Source: Mesaphorura yosii
Lineage: Eukaryota; Arthropoda; Collembola; Poduromorpha; Tullbergiidae
Assembly (NCBI GenBank): GCA_009869945.1
Contig: WIXG01000185.1
Span: 1 to 64,000 of the forward strand
Direction of reading: 5' to 3'
Length of the DNA stretch: 64,000 nt
Shown: positions 63,999 through 64,000 of the stretch, piece by piece
Layout: the number at the start of each line of letters is the position of its first letter
Position numbering within the stretch: position 1 is the stretch's first letter
The notes under the pieces: model-generated
What the model was told of the DNA's origin: nothing
The model's input: only the letters and a program-made list of their open reading frames with translations
The model's database searches: none
Position numbers and translations under genes: made by a program

Positions 63999-64000
63999 CT

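Overview
This is a gene-dense stretch of an animal nuclear genome: spliced genes with GT-AG introns mostly 60-150 nt long, on both strands, in AT-rich DNA. The gene set points to an arthropod: an R5-type receptor tyrosine phosphatase with FN3 but no carbonic-anhydrase domain (Ptp99A-like), a Tgi/VGLL4-type Tondu protein with a PPxY motif, kynurenine 3-monooxygenase, a neuropeptide precursor ending in an RLRWamide motif of the short neuropeptide F kind, and trypsin-like digestive proteases. A springtail or other basal hexapod would fit, but that is inference; nothing here fixes the species. There are no bacterial, viral or CRISPR signatures.

Layout. 1-548 (-): 5' half of a THAP-domain gene running off the left edge. 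1.8-3.1 kb (+): unrecognised four-exon gene. 4.0-5.2 kb (-): secreted protein with a TATA box. 6.5-7.6 kb (-): unrecognised five-exon gene with a very short intron. 8.0-10.9 kb (-): kynurenine 3-monooxygenase. 11.7-12.7 kb (-): AGTRAP-like four-pass membrane protein. 15.0-21.6 kb (+): 13-exon receptor tyrosine phosphatase with an active D1, a degenerate D2 and a 490-residue Pro/Ser-rich tail. 23.5-24.2 kb (+): DnaJ C-terminal protein without a J domain. 24.7-27.1 kb (+): membrane-anchored carboxylesterase. 27.5 kb (-): small acidic protein. 28.3-29.4 kb (-) and 38.3-39.4 kb (+): two trypsin paralogues with identical intron phases. Between them: a basic disordered protein (31.4 kb), a small Q/N/G-rich protein (34.7 kb) and a PHOSPHO-type phosphatase (35.8 kb). 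39.8-40.3 kb (-): small secreted protein. 40.8 kb (-): possible BC-box exon. 42.4-43.6 kb (+): Cys-cluster protein. 44.8-45.5 kb (-): neuropeptide precursor. 45.5-52.3 kb: gene-poor. 52.4-55.0 kb (+): casein kinase I delta/epsilon. 55.6 kb (+): small secreted protein. 56.6-57.7 kb (+): Tgi/VGLL4-like. 58.2-60.0 kb (-): two small genes. 60.9-61.6 kb (-): single-pass membrane protein. 63.3-64.0 kb (-): unrecognised gene.

These are independent eukaryotic genes, not an operon or a coherent island. Functional threads are signalling (phosphatase, CK1, neuropeptide, Hippo co-regulator), tryptophan/ommochrome metabolism (KMO) and digestion (trypsins, perhaps the esterase). Exon boundaries were deduced by eye from splice consensus, reading-frame continuity and family similarity; no alignment or transcript data were available. 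The most unusual observations are the very short introns (31-39 nt), an in-frame TAA between two coding blocks at 58.3 kb, the J-less DnaJ protein, the RLRWamide precursor, and the combination of one PPxY with one Tondu motif.
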